Below, piece by piece: positions 35,501 to 44,204 of a stretch of DNA of 64,000 bases. Position 1 is the first letter of the stretch. Every line of letters starts with the position of its first letter. Below the pieces are notes generated by a model. That model had not been told where the DNA came from and ran no database searches. It worked only from the letters and a program-made list of their open reading frames with translations. The translations under genes and the position numbers were made by a program. This stretch comes from Pontibacterium sinense (lineage in GTDB: Bacteria > Pseudomonadota > Gammaproteobacteria > Pseudomonadales > Balneatricaceae): positions 62,001 through 126,000 of the forward strand of contig NZ_JADEYS010000015.1 of assembly GCF_015209595.1 (NCBI RefSeq), read 5' to 3'.

Positions 35501-36487
35501 TCTGGTCGGGGCATCGGCCTGGATGTGGTAAACCAGCAGATCATGAGAATGCAGGGAACACTCAGCATCGACTCAACGCGAGGCCAAGGCACACTCTTTG
35601 AATTGTCCATGCCTGCAAGCTCTCTGATGATCCGTGCCCTTCTGGTACGAGCTGGCCGACAACTGGTTGCTCTTTCCAGTCACGGTATAGAACAGAGCAT
35701 ACTGTCACTGGACGGACAGTTACATCAGGTAGGTGATGACTATCGCTTTACCGTTGGTGATGAAGACTACCGTGCTCTGGCACTGGAAACGCTGCTGGCA
35801 GAACCCCGCGCGCAATACGGGGGCGACAATATCCATCCGGTTTTGATCATCAACCTAGGTCAGGGAGAGAAAGTCGCACTGATGGTAAAAGAGATCATTG
35901 CGCATCGAGAGCTGGTATTTAAAGAGATGGGGGAATATTTACCGGATATTCCCGGCATTCCCGGCGTCACGATTCTCGCGAACGGTGAAGCGGCCCCCAT
36001 TATCGATCTACCTGCGCGTGTACTGCACCATCAGACATCTCATATCGAATTCAGCGAATTGCTGGAATCGGAAACACTTCCCGATCTACCGAAGCTTATG
36101 GTTGTCGATGATTCGATCAGTGCGCGTAAAGCACTTGTCACATTGCTGAAAGATACTGGCTACGAAGTCAGCACGGCAATTGATGGACTGGACGCACTCA
36201 ACCAGATCCGGAAAGAGCCGCCTGATCTCATCCTGACCGACCTCGAGATGCCCCGAATGTCAGGAATCGAGCTCTCTTCAGCCATTCGCAACAATGCAGC
36301 CACCAGCGATATTCCGGTCATTATGATCACCTCTCGCTCCTCGGACAGACACCGTAACGAAGCGAAAGCAGCGGGTATATCCAGTTACCTGTCGAAACCC
36401 TGGACTGAGAATAATCTGCTAGATCAGGTACAAACGCACCTTAAACGCGAAGTCCCTGAAGCCGCACCCGAAAAGGTCTTAATGTAA
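32546..36487 (+). CDS. chpA: ChpA-like hybrid chemotaxis kinase (short form)
   Basis: A 1313-residue CheA-type kinase. The N-terminal 510 residues contain three diverged helical modules, two ending in SSWPEPVPEEDTTFL and SSWPDPVAEDDLCFL, that look like inactive HPt domains. One active HPt follows with HTIKGLG (H576). Then come a dimerisation region, an HATPase (IIRNAVDHGLE near 893, CEDDGSGI near 937, LSGRGIGLDVV), a CheW-like domain, and a C-terminal receiver with VVDDSISARK and D1231 in LTDLEMPR. Pseudomonas ChpA is almost twice as long, with more phosphotransfer domains. The first ATG overlaps TATGTC at 32554; the start may be 32546 (GTAACTATG context) or 32554. Confidence 0.9.
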   Translation: MVTMSFDIQNEVAQVFDHQRTFLCSTGDETEPGFQALSDSLYALIDTASEEDFAGVADALALYGELLSQVCEGNQYPTDQRILDLMVQTAAGFKALLQGDEDAVPALINLLENSSWPEPVPEEDTTFLAEILTEDQQRIMSQAAANGDTHAAEIAETPLAAPTADTALELDEVELNEVVLVEEVVDSGILELLETTPKAAPDTQQAPTAPQSSTSVAQSAAQTLASLSSPTAAVEYLHELVDLFSDEELAGIADSCALAAELLDQDGADEGLAQQLMTALSTLLSDANEVSLSVLLDTMGTSSWPDPVAEDDLCFLKELLEEELPTLHGSSPDTEILGDQDNTSSDTTDRSLVTASALQPFCEIDSDLLEEAGPNIDPAVLQMLTHSIVELTASWQKDNVIYDSSLIAESTDALTMVCRALETLNLRGIHLLLGGLQVNLQQMAVTEPTQARHSQLVRCLQSVQEHLSEIENSSVQTTLIDLCRSPVLPCPLSEKQAEFLGQLLALASIQTAKDIAKQTAVSTDVSVEIQDDLDPNLHDMLIVELPSLTDDFLNSLQKVIETGSLQDLDAARRTAHTIKGLGNMAGIQGLANLTHELENILDTLVDTQSLPGQKLKDDLQEAADCLAAMSESVTDKMAPPDNALPILQGIMDWSYLLKTEGVSAAAGERPESVASDSPEDETPQKAPKANPAPAVADSQERKEENFLRVPQTLLDNLFRITGESNTLTSQQDESITQLRTLTRTNRERQRHLQHLIFELEQQLNEYYTLHPELDPESEGFDPLEMDNYNEMHTSLSRLHESAADVREVEQEMDAQIRHLTDLHVAQSGLQKENLSNILSTRLVAVKTISTRVQRIMRQACRAAEKKAQLKIEGEDTLVDSQILTQLTDPLMHIIRNAVDHGLETPQERLDAGKPEEGLLKLRFYQENDEIRIACEDDGSGIDTDKVRSIAAQKGLVEEHAILSDTELQRIILLPGFSTRDEVSQLSGRGIGLDVVNQQIMRMQGTLSIDSTRGQGTLFELSMPASSLMIRALLVRAGRQLVALSSHGIEQSILSLDGQLHQVGDDYRFTVGDEDYRALALETLLAEPRAQYGGDNIHPVLIINLGQGEKVALMVKEIIAHRELVFKEMGEYLPDIPGIPGVTILANGEAAPIIDLPARVLHHQTSHIEFSELLESETLPDLPKLMVVDDSISARKALVTLLKDTGYEVSTAIDGLDALNQIRKEPPDLILTDLEMPRMSGIELSSAIRNNAATSDIPVIMITSRSSDRHRNEAKAAGISSYLSKPWTENNLLDQVQTHLKREVPEAAPEKVLM

Positions 36488-36499
36488 ATCTATTGTTTC

Positions 36500-36541
36500 A
36501 AGCCCGAATCGGACAACGATGCGAATGTCATCCGGGCTTTA
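36500..36541 (+). terminator. Weak terminator after chpA
   Basis: AAGCCCGAAT pairs with ATCCGGGCTT around a 20-base loop and is followed by TTACTG. The stem is long-looped and the T run is short, so readthrough into the next gene is likely. Confidence 0.5.
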
Positions 36542-36568
36542 CTGAAATCGAACAAATGGAATAACACA

Positions 36569-37354
36569 ATGTATTTTGGGATCACTGTTAAAGCACTACT
36601 GTCATACTGTGTCGCCATACTGAGCATTGCATTGGCCCCGCTTGCGGTGGCGGATATCACATCCGAAGCAGATGCGATCAATATTGCAGGCAAACAACGG
36701 ATGTACACACAACGCATGCTGAAAGACTACGTTCTTATCGGCTTAAATGTGCGTAAGCGTAAGGCACAAGATGAACTGGATGATGCGATCTCTAACTTTG
36801 AAGGGAATTTGTCTCAGTTAGAAGCGTATGTTCAAAAGTCCAACGCTCAACTTGACCTCTCCGGCGTTCAGCAGCTTTGGCAAAACCTAAAGCCTGTTTA
36901 TCTGAAAGCACCTGACAAGAAAGCCGTAGAAACACTGCGTAAAGATACGGAGCAACTACTGAAAGCAAGCCATGAAGCTGTTTTATCCTTACAAGCCCAC
37001 TCCAAAAGTGCACCCGGTCGTTTAGTAAACCTCTCTGGTCGTCAGCGTATGCTGAGCCAACGAATCGCCGCACTTTACGGTCTTGGTATCTGGCTGAACT
37101 CAGATCAGTATGTATCGCTCTATGAACAAGCATCAACCGAAATAGACACTAGCCTGAACCAGCTAAGCTCAGAAAAAACCAATACCTCGGAAATCAATTC
37201 AAAACTCAAAAAAGCGCGTCGTCAGTACAAGCGTTTGATCACCTCTGCTGGTGCAGACAAAGATGCAACAGCATTAGTCGCTCGCTCAGCTGAAAAGATG
37301 TTTGAAAGGATGAACGAGATTACCAGCCTGTATGCTACTCAGGCTTCACAATAG
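36569..37354 (+). CDS. Periplasmic PilJ-N/NarX P-box domain protein
   Basis: A 261-residue protein with a signal peptide (cleavage after LAVA, near residue 28) and no other membrane segment. Two copies of a P-box-like motif occur, AGKQRMYTQRMLKDY near residue 40 and SGRQRMLSQRIAALY near residue 155, each starting a helical bundle as in the sensor domain of PilJ and NarX-type proteins. The family binds nitrate/nitrite or acts in pilus sensing. Here the domain pair is free in the periplasm, next to the pilJ-chpA genes. It could deliver a ligand signal to PilJ, which is inference from location. Confidence 0.75.
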   Translation: MYFGITVKALLSYCVAILSIALAPLAVADITSEADAINIAGKQRMYTQRMLKDYVLIGLNVRKRKAQDELDDAISNFEGNLSQLEAYVQKSNAQLDLSGVQQLWQNLKPVYLKAPDKKAVETLRKDTEQLLKASHEAVLSLQAHSKSAPGRLVNLSGRQRMLSQRIAALYGLGIWLNSDQYVSLYEQASTEIDTSLNQLSSEKTNTSEINSKLKKARRQYKRLITSAGADKDATALVARSAEKMFERMNEITSLYATQASQ

Positions 37355-37368
37355 AAATACCCCCCGTT

Positions 37369-37405
37369 CAGGAAAGCTGTTAGGCGCTCAGCAACAGCTT
37401 TCCTG
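37369..37405 (+). terminator. Strong hairpin after the periplasmic P-box gene
   Basis: CAGGAAAGCTGTT pairs perfectly with AACAGCTTTCCTG over 13 bp with an 11-base loop, 15 bases after the stop codon. There is no T run after it, so it may act as a 3' stabilising hairpin or Rho-linked terminator. It closes the chemosensory cluster. Confidence 0.6.
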
Positions 37406-37892
37406 ACATATCACTATCCACTGCATCAACAGCACACCAAAACTAAGGCTGCCCAACAAACTTTCTTGTCTCTTAGACAGGGTTTACTCCAAGAACCGTT
37501 TCACTTCGATCTCAGCAGAGGTCACCTCATCAGCACTGTCTCTTCCAAGCATCGGCAACCGGCATCTGTTGCATATATGTACAACCTCGACCCAGTCCGT
37601 TTTAATTGATCTGGATCAACTAAAAGCCACAGATATAAATCACCAGCAAAAAACAAATAATAACCATTAAATATCAACAAGATACAAATACACAAATATT
37701 CAATATTTATGTATTCACACTGATATCGCTTAAAAACACCAGATCTCACGTAGCTCATACCGTTTGAATCTACTAATATCAGTAGCTTCTTGAATGACTC
37801 ATACAGGTTACTGTAGTTTTGATAACTACCGCCTGTGTATAGAAAGGAATTCGACAACAGGGCATGGCCGCATACAGAGGTAGATCGCAACA
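37406..37892 (+). other. AT-rich intergenic region upstream of the GGDEF-EAL gene
   Basis: Nearly 490 bases with marked A/T runs (37610-37700) and no convincing gene. A minus-strand frame here is only a shadow. I looked for a c-di-GMP riboswitch core before the downstream gene and did not see one. Confidence 0.5.
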
Positions 37893-40571
37893 ATGATGTA
37901 CGAGTCACCTTATTTTGCTTTGGCAAACAATGCTGCCTTGCTACTCGCAATGGGAGCAATTTATGACGCTCTCGTTCTGTCCTCGCGCGCTCGCATTCCC
38001 TATAAGTCTCTTATTGGTGGTATCGCTCTTGGTCTGATCGCAATCGCGATCATGGCGACACCGATGATGGTAGATGAAGGCGTTATTATCGATAGCCGCT
38101 CAGTACTGCTATCAGCAACCGGACTCTTCTTTGGCTCTATTCCTACCGCTATCGCTGTATTGTTCAGCGTTCTATTCCGATTATACGAAGGTGGTCAGGG
38201 TACGCTTGCCGGCATTGTATTTATTTTAACGTCGGCTGGTTTGGGCCTGCTTTGGCGCCGTCTTCGCAAACAGTCAGATCAACCTCTGAAATGGCCTGAA
38301 CTCTATCTCTTTGGTTTAGTCGTCCATTTCAGCATGCTGATGGTCATGGGTATTTTCCTACCAGATCCGATCGCCTACAAAGTAACAACCACCGTCGCCT
38401 ACCCTGTGCTGCTAATCTACCCGGTCGTCACCGTTTTACTCTGCATGGGGTTGGGGCATCAGCAGCAACGTAAGAAAACAGAGAAAGCCCTGCGCGTCAG
38501 CGAATCGATAAACCGGCGTACCGTCGATCAGCTACAGACGACGTTACAAGCCATTCCCGACCAACTGTTCGAGATCGATATTGATGGGCACTATTACGAT
38601 TGCCGCTCGATGGATTATCAGGATGACCTCAGTCGAGACGGACTCCTGCTCTCTCAGCATATTGAACAGATCATGCCCGCCGAGGCATGTTCAACACTGT
38701 TAAGCGCCTTGAAAGAGGCAGAACAAAACGGCCACGCACATGGGACTCAGATCACACTCTCAGGTAAGGATGGCCAGCGATGTTTTGAGCTTTCAATTGC
38801 CCGGCGCCATACTCTGGTTGGGCAATCTCCCCGCTTTGTTGTCTTATCGCGCGATATTTCTGATCGCAAAGAAGCCGAGCAAGAACTGCATATCGCCGCG
38901 ACCGCCTTTAACTCTCAGGAAGGGATGATCATTACGGACACATCCCATCGCATTCTGCGCGTGAATAATGCCTTCACCCAGGTGACCGGTTACAGTGCCG
39001 CAGAAGTCATCGATAAGAAACCGTCCATTCTCAGCTCTGGGCGCCATGATGCCGACTTCTATACCAACATGATGGAAGAGTTGAATACCCACAAATATTG
39101 GCAAGGAGAGATTTGGAACAAGCGTAAAAACGGTGAGGTTTATCCTGAGTGGTTAACCATCACTGCTGTGACGGATGATCATGCGCAGGTCACTAACTAT
39201 GTCGCTGCGTTCACCGATATTACACAGCGCAAACAAGCCGAAGCGGATATCCATACACTGGCCTTTTATGATTCGCTGACAGGTCTGCCAAACCGTCGAC
39301 TGTTGCTCGATCGACTCGAACAGTCACTGCTGCTTCGCAAGCGCCGACATCAACTGGGCGCTTTGATGTTTATTGATCTGGATAACTTCAAAACGCTTAA
39401 CGATACACAAGGCCATGATATCGGCGATTGTCTGTTGATCGAAGTCGCTCATCGATTACGACACTCTGTCCGGGAGGTCGATACCGTCGCCCGTTTAGGT
39501 GGTGACGAGTTTATTATCATCCTTGAAGATCTCAATGCAGACTACAACCAAGCGGCACTGGACGCGGAACAGATCGCTGAAAAGATTGTTCAAACGTTAA
39601 ATCAGCCCTATCCCCTTAAAAATTCTGAATACCATGGCACCGCCAGCATCGGTCTGAGCCTGTTCGATCACCGCGATAAAAACGCCAAAGACCTTTTAAA
39701 GCGAGCAGATGTTGCGATGTACCAGGCGAAAGAATCAGGCCGCAACACACTTCGGTTCTTTGATCCAAAAATTCAGCAAGAACTCTACCTTCAAGCGGAA
39801 ATGGAATCAGAGCTGCGCCGCGCAATCGCCGATGAACAGCTGGTACTCTACTATCAGGCACAAACGTATCTGGGAAAAATCACCGGTGCGGAAGTATTGC
39901 TTCGCTGGATCCATCCTGAAAAAGGACTCGTACCACCCGGAAAATTTATCCCGTTGGCCGAACAATGCGGGTTGATTATCCCGTTGGGCAACTGGGTATT
40001 GGAAACAGCGTGCCGCCAACTAGCTGCCTGGGCGGATCACCCCGAGTTAAGCAAAGTGACTCTGTCTGTGAATGTCAGTGCTCACCAGTTCAGCATGATC
40101 GATTTTGTCGCAAACGTTGAACGCGTATTGCGTGAAACCGGAGCAGAGGGAAAATTGCTGAAATTTGAACTCACGGAAAGCGCAGTACTCATCGACGTGG
40201 ATTCGACCGCAGATAAAATGATGCAACTGAAAGACCTGGGGATCAACTTCTCAATCGACGATTTTGGTACCGGCTATTCGTCTCTGTTTCATCTGAAACA
40301 CTTGCCCGTTGACCAGCTAAAAATAGATCGATCCTTTGTCCGCGATATTAACGAAGATCCAGACGATCTGGCGATTGTTCAGGCGATCATTGCGATGGCT
40401 CATAATCTGGGAATTAGTGTCATTGCGGAAGGTGTCGAGACCGAGGCACAGAAGCGTTGTCTGGAGAAACGCCAGTGCAGACACTTTCAGGGGTTTCTTT
40501 TCAGCCAGCCCCTGCCGTTAGATCAGTTTGAGAATTGTGACATCGATATTTTCAACTACGAAACAGCATAA
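37893..40571 (+). CDS. Membrane GGDEF-EAL protein with 5TM-LytS-like sensor and PAS
   Basis: An 892-residue c-di-GMP protein. Six hydrophobic segments in the first 190 residues match the 5TM-5TMR/LytS-type sensor (SVLLSATGLFFGSIPTAIA, FRLYEGGQGTLAGI). Two PAS-type regions follow, about 215-335 and 337-455, the second ending AAFTDITQRKQ. The GGDEF domain is intact (LGGDEFII near 534-541). The EAL domain has EVLLRW in place of EALLRW but keeps NVSAHQF, ELTESAV, DDFGTGYSS and EGVETE, so it may be active as a phosphodiesterase. It converges with and overlaps the next gene by 16 bp. Confidence 0.92.
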   Translation: MMYESPYFALANNAALLLAMGAIYDALVLSSRARIPYKSLIGGIALGLIAIAIMATPMMVDEGVIIDSRSVLLSATGLFFGSIPTAIAVLFSVLFRLYEGGQGTLAGIVFILTSAGLGLLWRRLRKQSDQPLKWPELYLFGLVVHFSMLMVMGIFLPDPIAYKVTTTVAYPVLLIYPVVTVLLCMGLGHQQQRKKTEKALRVSESINRRTVDQLQTTLQAIPDQLFEIDIDGHYYDCRSMDYQDDLSRDGLLLSQHIEQIMPAEACSTLLSALKEAEQNGHAHGTQITLSGKDGQRCFELSIARRHTLVGQSPRFVVLSRDISDRKEAEQELHIAATAFNSQEGMIITDTSHRILRVNNAFTQVTGYSAAEVIDKKPSILSSGRHDADFYTNMMEELNTHKYWQGEIWNKRKNGEVYPEWLTITAVTDDHAQVTNYVAAFTDITQRKQAEADIHTLAFYDSLTGLPNRRLLLDRLEQSLLLRKRRHQLGALMFIDLDNFKTLNDTQGHDIGDCLLIEVAHRLRHSVREVDTVARLGGDEFIIILEDLNADYNQAALDAEQIAEKIVQTLNQPYPLKNSEYHGTASIGLSLFDHRDKNAKDLLKRADVAMYQAKESGRNTLRFFDPKIQQELYLQAEMESELRRAIADEQLVLYYQAQTYLGKITGAEVLLRWIHPEKGLVPPGKFIPLAEQCGLIIPLGNWVLETACRQLAAWADHPELSKVTLSVNVSAHQFSMIDFVANVERVLRETGAEGKLLKFELTESAVLIDVDSTADKMMQLKDLGINFSIDDFGTGYSSLFHLKHLPVDQLKIDRSFVRDINEDPDDLAIVQAIIAMAHNLGISVIAEGVETEAQKRCLEKRQCRHFQGFLFSQPLPLDQFENCDIDIFNYETA

Positions 40572-43500
40572 ACCGTACGACTTTTATCACGCATAAAGTC
40601 TTCCAGTGCATCTGCCGTCATAGGACGGGCAATAAAATAACCTTGCGCCAGATCACATCCTCGCTGCTTCAGAAACTGTAGCTGCTGCTGGGTTTCGACT
40701 CCTTCGGCAACCACCTTCAAACTGAGGTTATGGGCCATGGCGATAATTGCAGATGCGATTTTTTCATCATCGCTATCCTTTGGAATATCGCTGATAAAAG
40801 ACCGATCAATCTTAAGCACATCCACTGGAAGCTGCTTCAGGTAGCTCAGCGAAGAATACCCAGTGCCAAAGTCATCAATAGAAAGGGTTACCCCCAGCTC
40901 TCTGACCCGTGTCAGTGTCTCTACTACGCCTTCTATGTGATTCATGACGTAACTTTCAGTCACTTCAAGCTCCAACAAGTATGGGGGCAATCCACTGGTT
41001 TCCAGAGCCTTTTCCACAACGTCGACAAAGCCACTGCGCATAATCTGGATACCAGAAATATTAACAGCGACACGAATTTTGAGCCCTTTTTTGTTCCACT
41101 GACGCGCCTGCGAACAAGCACTGTTGAGAATCCATTCCCCCATTGGAACAATCAGCCCGGTCTCTTCGGCAAGAGGAATAAAGCTATCAGGAGGGACCAG
41201 CTCGCCACTTTTAAGCTGCCAGCGCACCAGTGCTTCTACCGTGAAAATACCATCAGATCCCACTTCAAGCTGTGGCTGATAGTGCAGTAGGAATTGCTGT
41301 CGTTCGATTGCCGTACGCAACTCGTTTTCGAGGCGGAAATGCTCGTAGCTGCTTCGACTCAACTCAGGCGAATAGAATGCATAGGTATTGCGCCCATTTT
41401 CCTTGGCATAATACATGGCAGTGTCCGCATGCTTTAACAACTGCTCTGCTGAACCACCATCATCAGGATATACACTAAGGCCAATCGAACAGCCAACCAC
41501 CGCCTGGTGACCATCAAGCTCGATCGATTCGCTAAGTGTACTCAGAATCTTATCGGCAATGCCTGCGAGCATATCCGGGCGCTCAACATCTTCGAGTAAG
41601 ATTGTGAATTCATCTCCTCCTAAACGCGCTACAGTATCAGCCTGACGCACACATTCATTGAGACGCTCAGCAACCTTCTTCAGCAACATGTCGCCCTGCT
41701 GATGACCGAGGGTATCATTTACATATTTAAAACGATCAAGATCGATGAAAAGCACGGACAACCGACTACTCTGTCGACTGGCCCGCTCAATCGCGTGTTT
41801 CAGACGATCATTGAACAAAATCCGGTTTGGAAGATCGGTTAGCACATCATAATGGGCCAAGTACTGTATACGCTCTTCAGAACGTTTTTGCTCAGTAATA
41901 TCGGTGAATACGCTAATATACTGCAGCACATTATCGTGATCATCGACGACCTGCTCGATACTCTGAATACAGGGGATCGCGTCTCCCTCTTTACGCAGAT
42001 TCCAGACCTCTCCCTGCCATGACCCTGTGCGGTTCACTTCCCACCACAGCCCATCATAAAAACGCTCGTCGTGATGCTGTGGACAGAACAACTCTTCCGG
42101 CAACTTACCCAACGTTTCCTCTTCAGAAAAACCTGTTGCCGCACAAAATCCATGGTTCACAGCCACTATCCGCTGCTGAGCATCAGCAATCAAAATCCCT
42201 TCGCAGGTGTTTTCGAATACACTGGCCGTTAACTGCAATTGTTGCACCAACGACTGACGCTGCAGCTCCGCACTCACCCGACTGGCGGTAATCTGCAGCA
42301 ATGAACGAATTGATTCAACCATCCGCAAAGGCTTGCTATCCAATAACACCACCAACCCTTTGCACCGCCCAGCTGTATCGTAAATTGGGATACCGGCATA
42401 GCCGACAATATCCATCTTCACCAACATCTCATCACCAGGAAACATCTCTTGAACATGATCCGGGTAGATACATACCCGCTCCTGAATAACGTTTTCACAA
42501 GGCGTATTACTTAGCGAATAACTAAAATTGGGTTTCTGCTGACCTTTCGCGCAAATTGACAGTGTTGTTACCGTCTGAGGCTTATTCTCATCAAGCATAC
42601 CGATAAATGCGTACTCGACACTAAAGGAGCGACTCAGAAAGCATGTCATCGCTTCAAAGTACTTAGCTCCTGAGTTACGCGCGACATCTTCGGTCAATCC
42701 CCGAAAGAAAAGCTCAATGCGCTTACGTTCGGTAATATCCTGTACTGTGCCATCAAGGCGCCCCTTTTTGTTATCGAAGCAGCCCTGCAATTCGACATGA
42801 CGTTCCTCACCATTCGACAGCTCAATGCGATGCTGAAGACGAATGCGTTCGCCACGGTCAATCGCCCTGTTAATCGCCTGCTGCACATTGGCGCGATCAT
42901 CATCATGTACACGGTTCATATAACACGCATGTGACATCTGATTGGCGTTCTTCGCAACATCCAGAATACGGAAAACCTCATCGGTCCAATACAGTTCATC
43001 CTTTTCCGGATACCACTGCCAGGAACCGATACTCGCAATCCGTTGAGAGTCCAACAGTCGCGACTCACTATTACGCAACGCTCGCTCTGCTTGTAGTCGG
43101 CTCGCCACCTCTTTACGCAATCTTTTCACCCAGATCAGTGCTAAAAGCATAGCAATGACACATACCGCAACAAACGCGACCAGTACTCCCAAATAGTTTC
43201 GAACACGTTGCTCAAACACCGTTGGTAATTCAAACCAGCTACGTTGAATCGAGCGGTGCTGACGATCATTGATCGCCATTAGAGATTTATCCAGAATGGA
43301 CACCAGCTCCGGCCAGTCAGAACGCACGGCCATTCCGAGCTGAAAAGAATAGGGGGTATGCGCAGCGATTTGCAGGTTGGTAAGACCCAATTTTCGAATC
43401 ACATGGCTGGCGGAGGCCACATTGTCAATAAAGAAGTCAATTTCACCGACTGACAGCTTTTCGAGCCCCTGCGTCAGAGTGGACACTGGGATCAGCTTCA

Positions 43501-43999
43501 GATCAGGGTGATTTTTACGGAGCAGCTCATGTGAGATGTACTGACTAACGACACCGACTTTTTTCCCGCGCAACGCCGATAACGAGCGAACGGTATACGT
43601 ATCCCGCTGACTGATGATGACCATAGGGAAATTAAGGTAAGAGGAGGTAAAGCTGAGATACTGTTCACGTTGAGCGGATTTCATCGCAGCCGGCAACAAA
43701 TCCACCTCTTTTGCCTCAGCCTTGTTCAGCACTTGCGGCCAACTGAGGTTAGGCACCAACTGCATATCAACACCCAGCTGTGCGCTCACCAGGTCAATAT
43801 AATCCGCAGCTAATCCTTTGTACTCACCGTTCTCAACATACTCGAACGGAGCCCATTGAGGATCTACACCCAGACGAATCACTGGATGTTGCTTTAACCA
43901 CGTCCGTTCCGCATCCGTCAGTTCATTCCAGCCATCTGCGTAAGCTAAGCCGGTGCAGAACATCATTACCAGAAGCGTGACAAGCAGTCGTCTGACCAT
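40556..43999 (-). CDS. Periplasmic-binding-domain GGDEF-EAL hybrid protein
   Basis: A 1147-residue protein with a signal peptide (1-22), a BvgS-type SBP_bac_3 domain (about 30-250, VIRLGVDPQWAPFEYVENGEYKG partly shown) and a transmembrane helix (about 268-290). A PAS domain (305-425), a GAF-like domain (435-595), a second PAS (610-725), GGDEF (ARLGGDEFTILLE) and EAL (TVEALVRW, ELEVTESYV, DDFGTGYSS) follow. Both catalytic motifs are canonical. It should bind a small solute, such as an amino acid, in the periplasm and adjust c-di-GMP. Its 3' end overlaps that of the opposite GGDEF-EAL gene. Confidence 0.93.
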   Translation of the reverse strand: MVRRLLVTLLVMMFCTGLAYADGWNELTDAERTWLKQHPVIRLGVDPQWAPFEYVENGEYKGLAADYIDLVSAQLGVDMQLVPNLSWPQVLNKAEAKEVDLLPAAMKSAQREQYLSFTSSYLNFPMVIISQRDTYTVRSLSALRGKKVGVVSQYISHELLRKNHPDLKLIPVSTLTQGLEKLSVGEIDFFIDNVASASHVIRKLGLTNLQIAAHTPYSFQLGMAVRSDWPELVSILDKSLMAINDRQHRSIQRSWFELPTVFEQRVRNYLGVLVAFVAVCVIAMLLALIWVKRLRKEVASRLQAERALRNSESRLLDSQRIASIGSWQWYPEKDELYWTDEVFRILDVAKNANQMSHACYMNRVHDDDRANVQQAINRAIDRGERIRLQHRIELSNGEERHVELQGCFDNKKGRLDGTVQDITERKRIELFFRGLTEDVARNSGAKYFEAMTCFLSRSFSVEYAFIGMLDENKPQTVTTLSICAKGQQKPNFSYSLSNTPCENVIQERVCIYPDHVQEMFPGDEMLVKMDIVGYAGIPIYDTAGRCKGLVVLLDSKPLRMVESIRSLLQITASRVSAELQRQSLVQQLQLTASVFENTCEGILIADAQQRIVAVNHGFCAATGFSEEETLGKLPEELFCPQHHDERFYDGLWWEVNRTGSWQGEVWNLRKEGDAIPCIQSIEQVVDDHDNVLQYISVFTDITEQKRSEERIQYLAHYDVLTDLPNRILFNDRLKHAIERASRQSSRLSVLFIDLDRFKYVNDTLGHQQGDMLLKKVAERLNECVRQADTVARLGGDEFTILLEDVERPDMLAGIADKILSTLSESIELDGHQAVVGCSIGLSVYPDDGGSAEQLLKHADTAMYYAKENGRNTYAFYSPELSRSSYEHFRLENELRTAIERQQFLLHYQPQLEVGSDGIFTVEALVRWQLKSGELVPPDSFIPLAEETGLIVPMGEWILNSACSQARQWNKKGLKIRVAVNISGIQIMRSGFVDVVEKALETSGLPPYLLELEVTESYVMNHIEGVVETLTRVRELGVTLSIDDFGTGYSSLSYLKQLPVDVLKIDRSFISDIPKDSDDEKIASAIIAMAHNLSLKVVAEGVETQQQLQFLKQRGCDLAQGYFIARPMTADALEDFMRDKSRTVYAVS

Positions 44000-44152
44000 A
44001 CCCTGTCTTCCTGAATGTGATGTCGCAACAACGATGTCTCAATGCGCACCTTAATGTGCTGTACGACCCATCCTTAGGAGCGCAGAAAGTATCAACGACT
44101 GTGTTAACAGTCTCCTAAGAATAGACAGAAACTAGGAAAATAGCAGGAAAAC

Positions 44153-44189
44153 AAAAAAGCCGATGATACTTACGCGTCATCGGCTTTTT
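44153..44189 (-). terminator. Intrinsic terminator of the decarboxylase gene
   Basis: AAAAAGCCGATGA pairs with TCATCGGCTTTTT on the minus strand and ends in a T run, 16 bases after the decarboxylase stop codon. Confidence 0.9.
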
Positions 44190-44204
44190 ATCGGGAAGCA
44201 ACGA

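Noticed and set aside
37406-37892. Possible c-di-GMP riboswitch before the GGDEF-EAL gene
   Set aside because: I looked for the conserved GEMM core and paired helices and did not see them.
37522-37959. Minus-strand frame of 145 codons upstream of the GGDEF-EAL gene
   Set aside because: It is cysteine- and tyrosine-rich, has no motif or ribosome binding site, and overlaps the start of a clear plus-strand gene. It looks like a shadow in AT-rich non-coding DNA.
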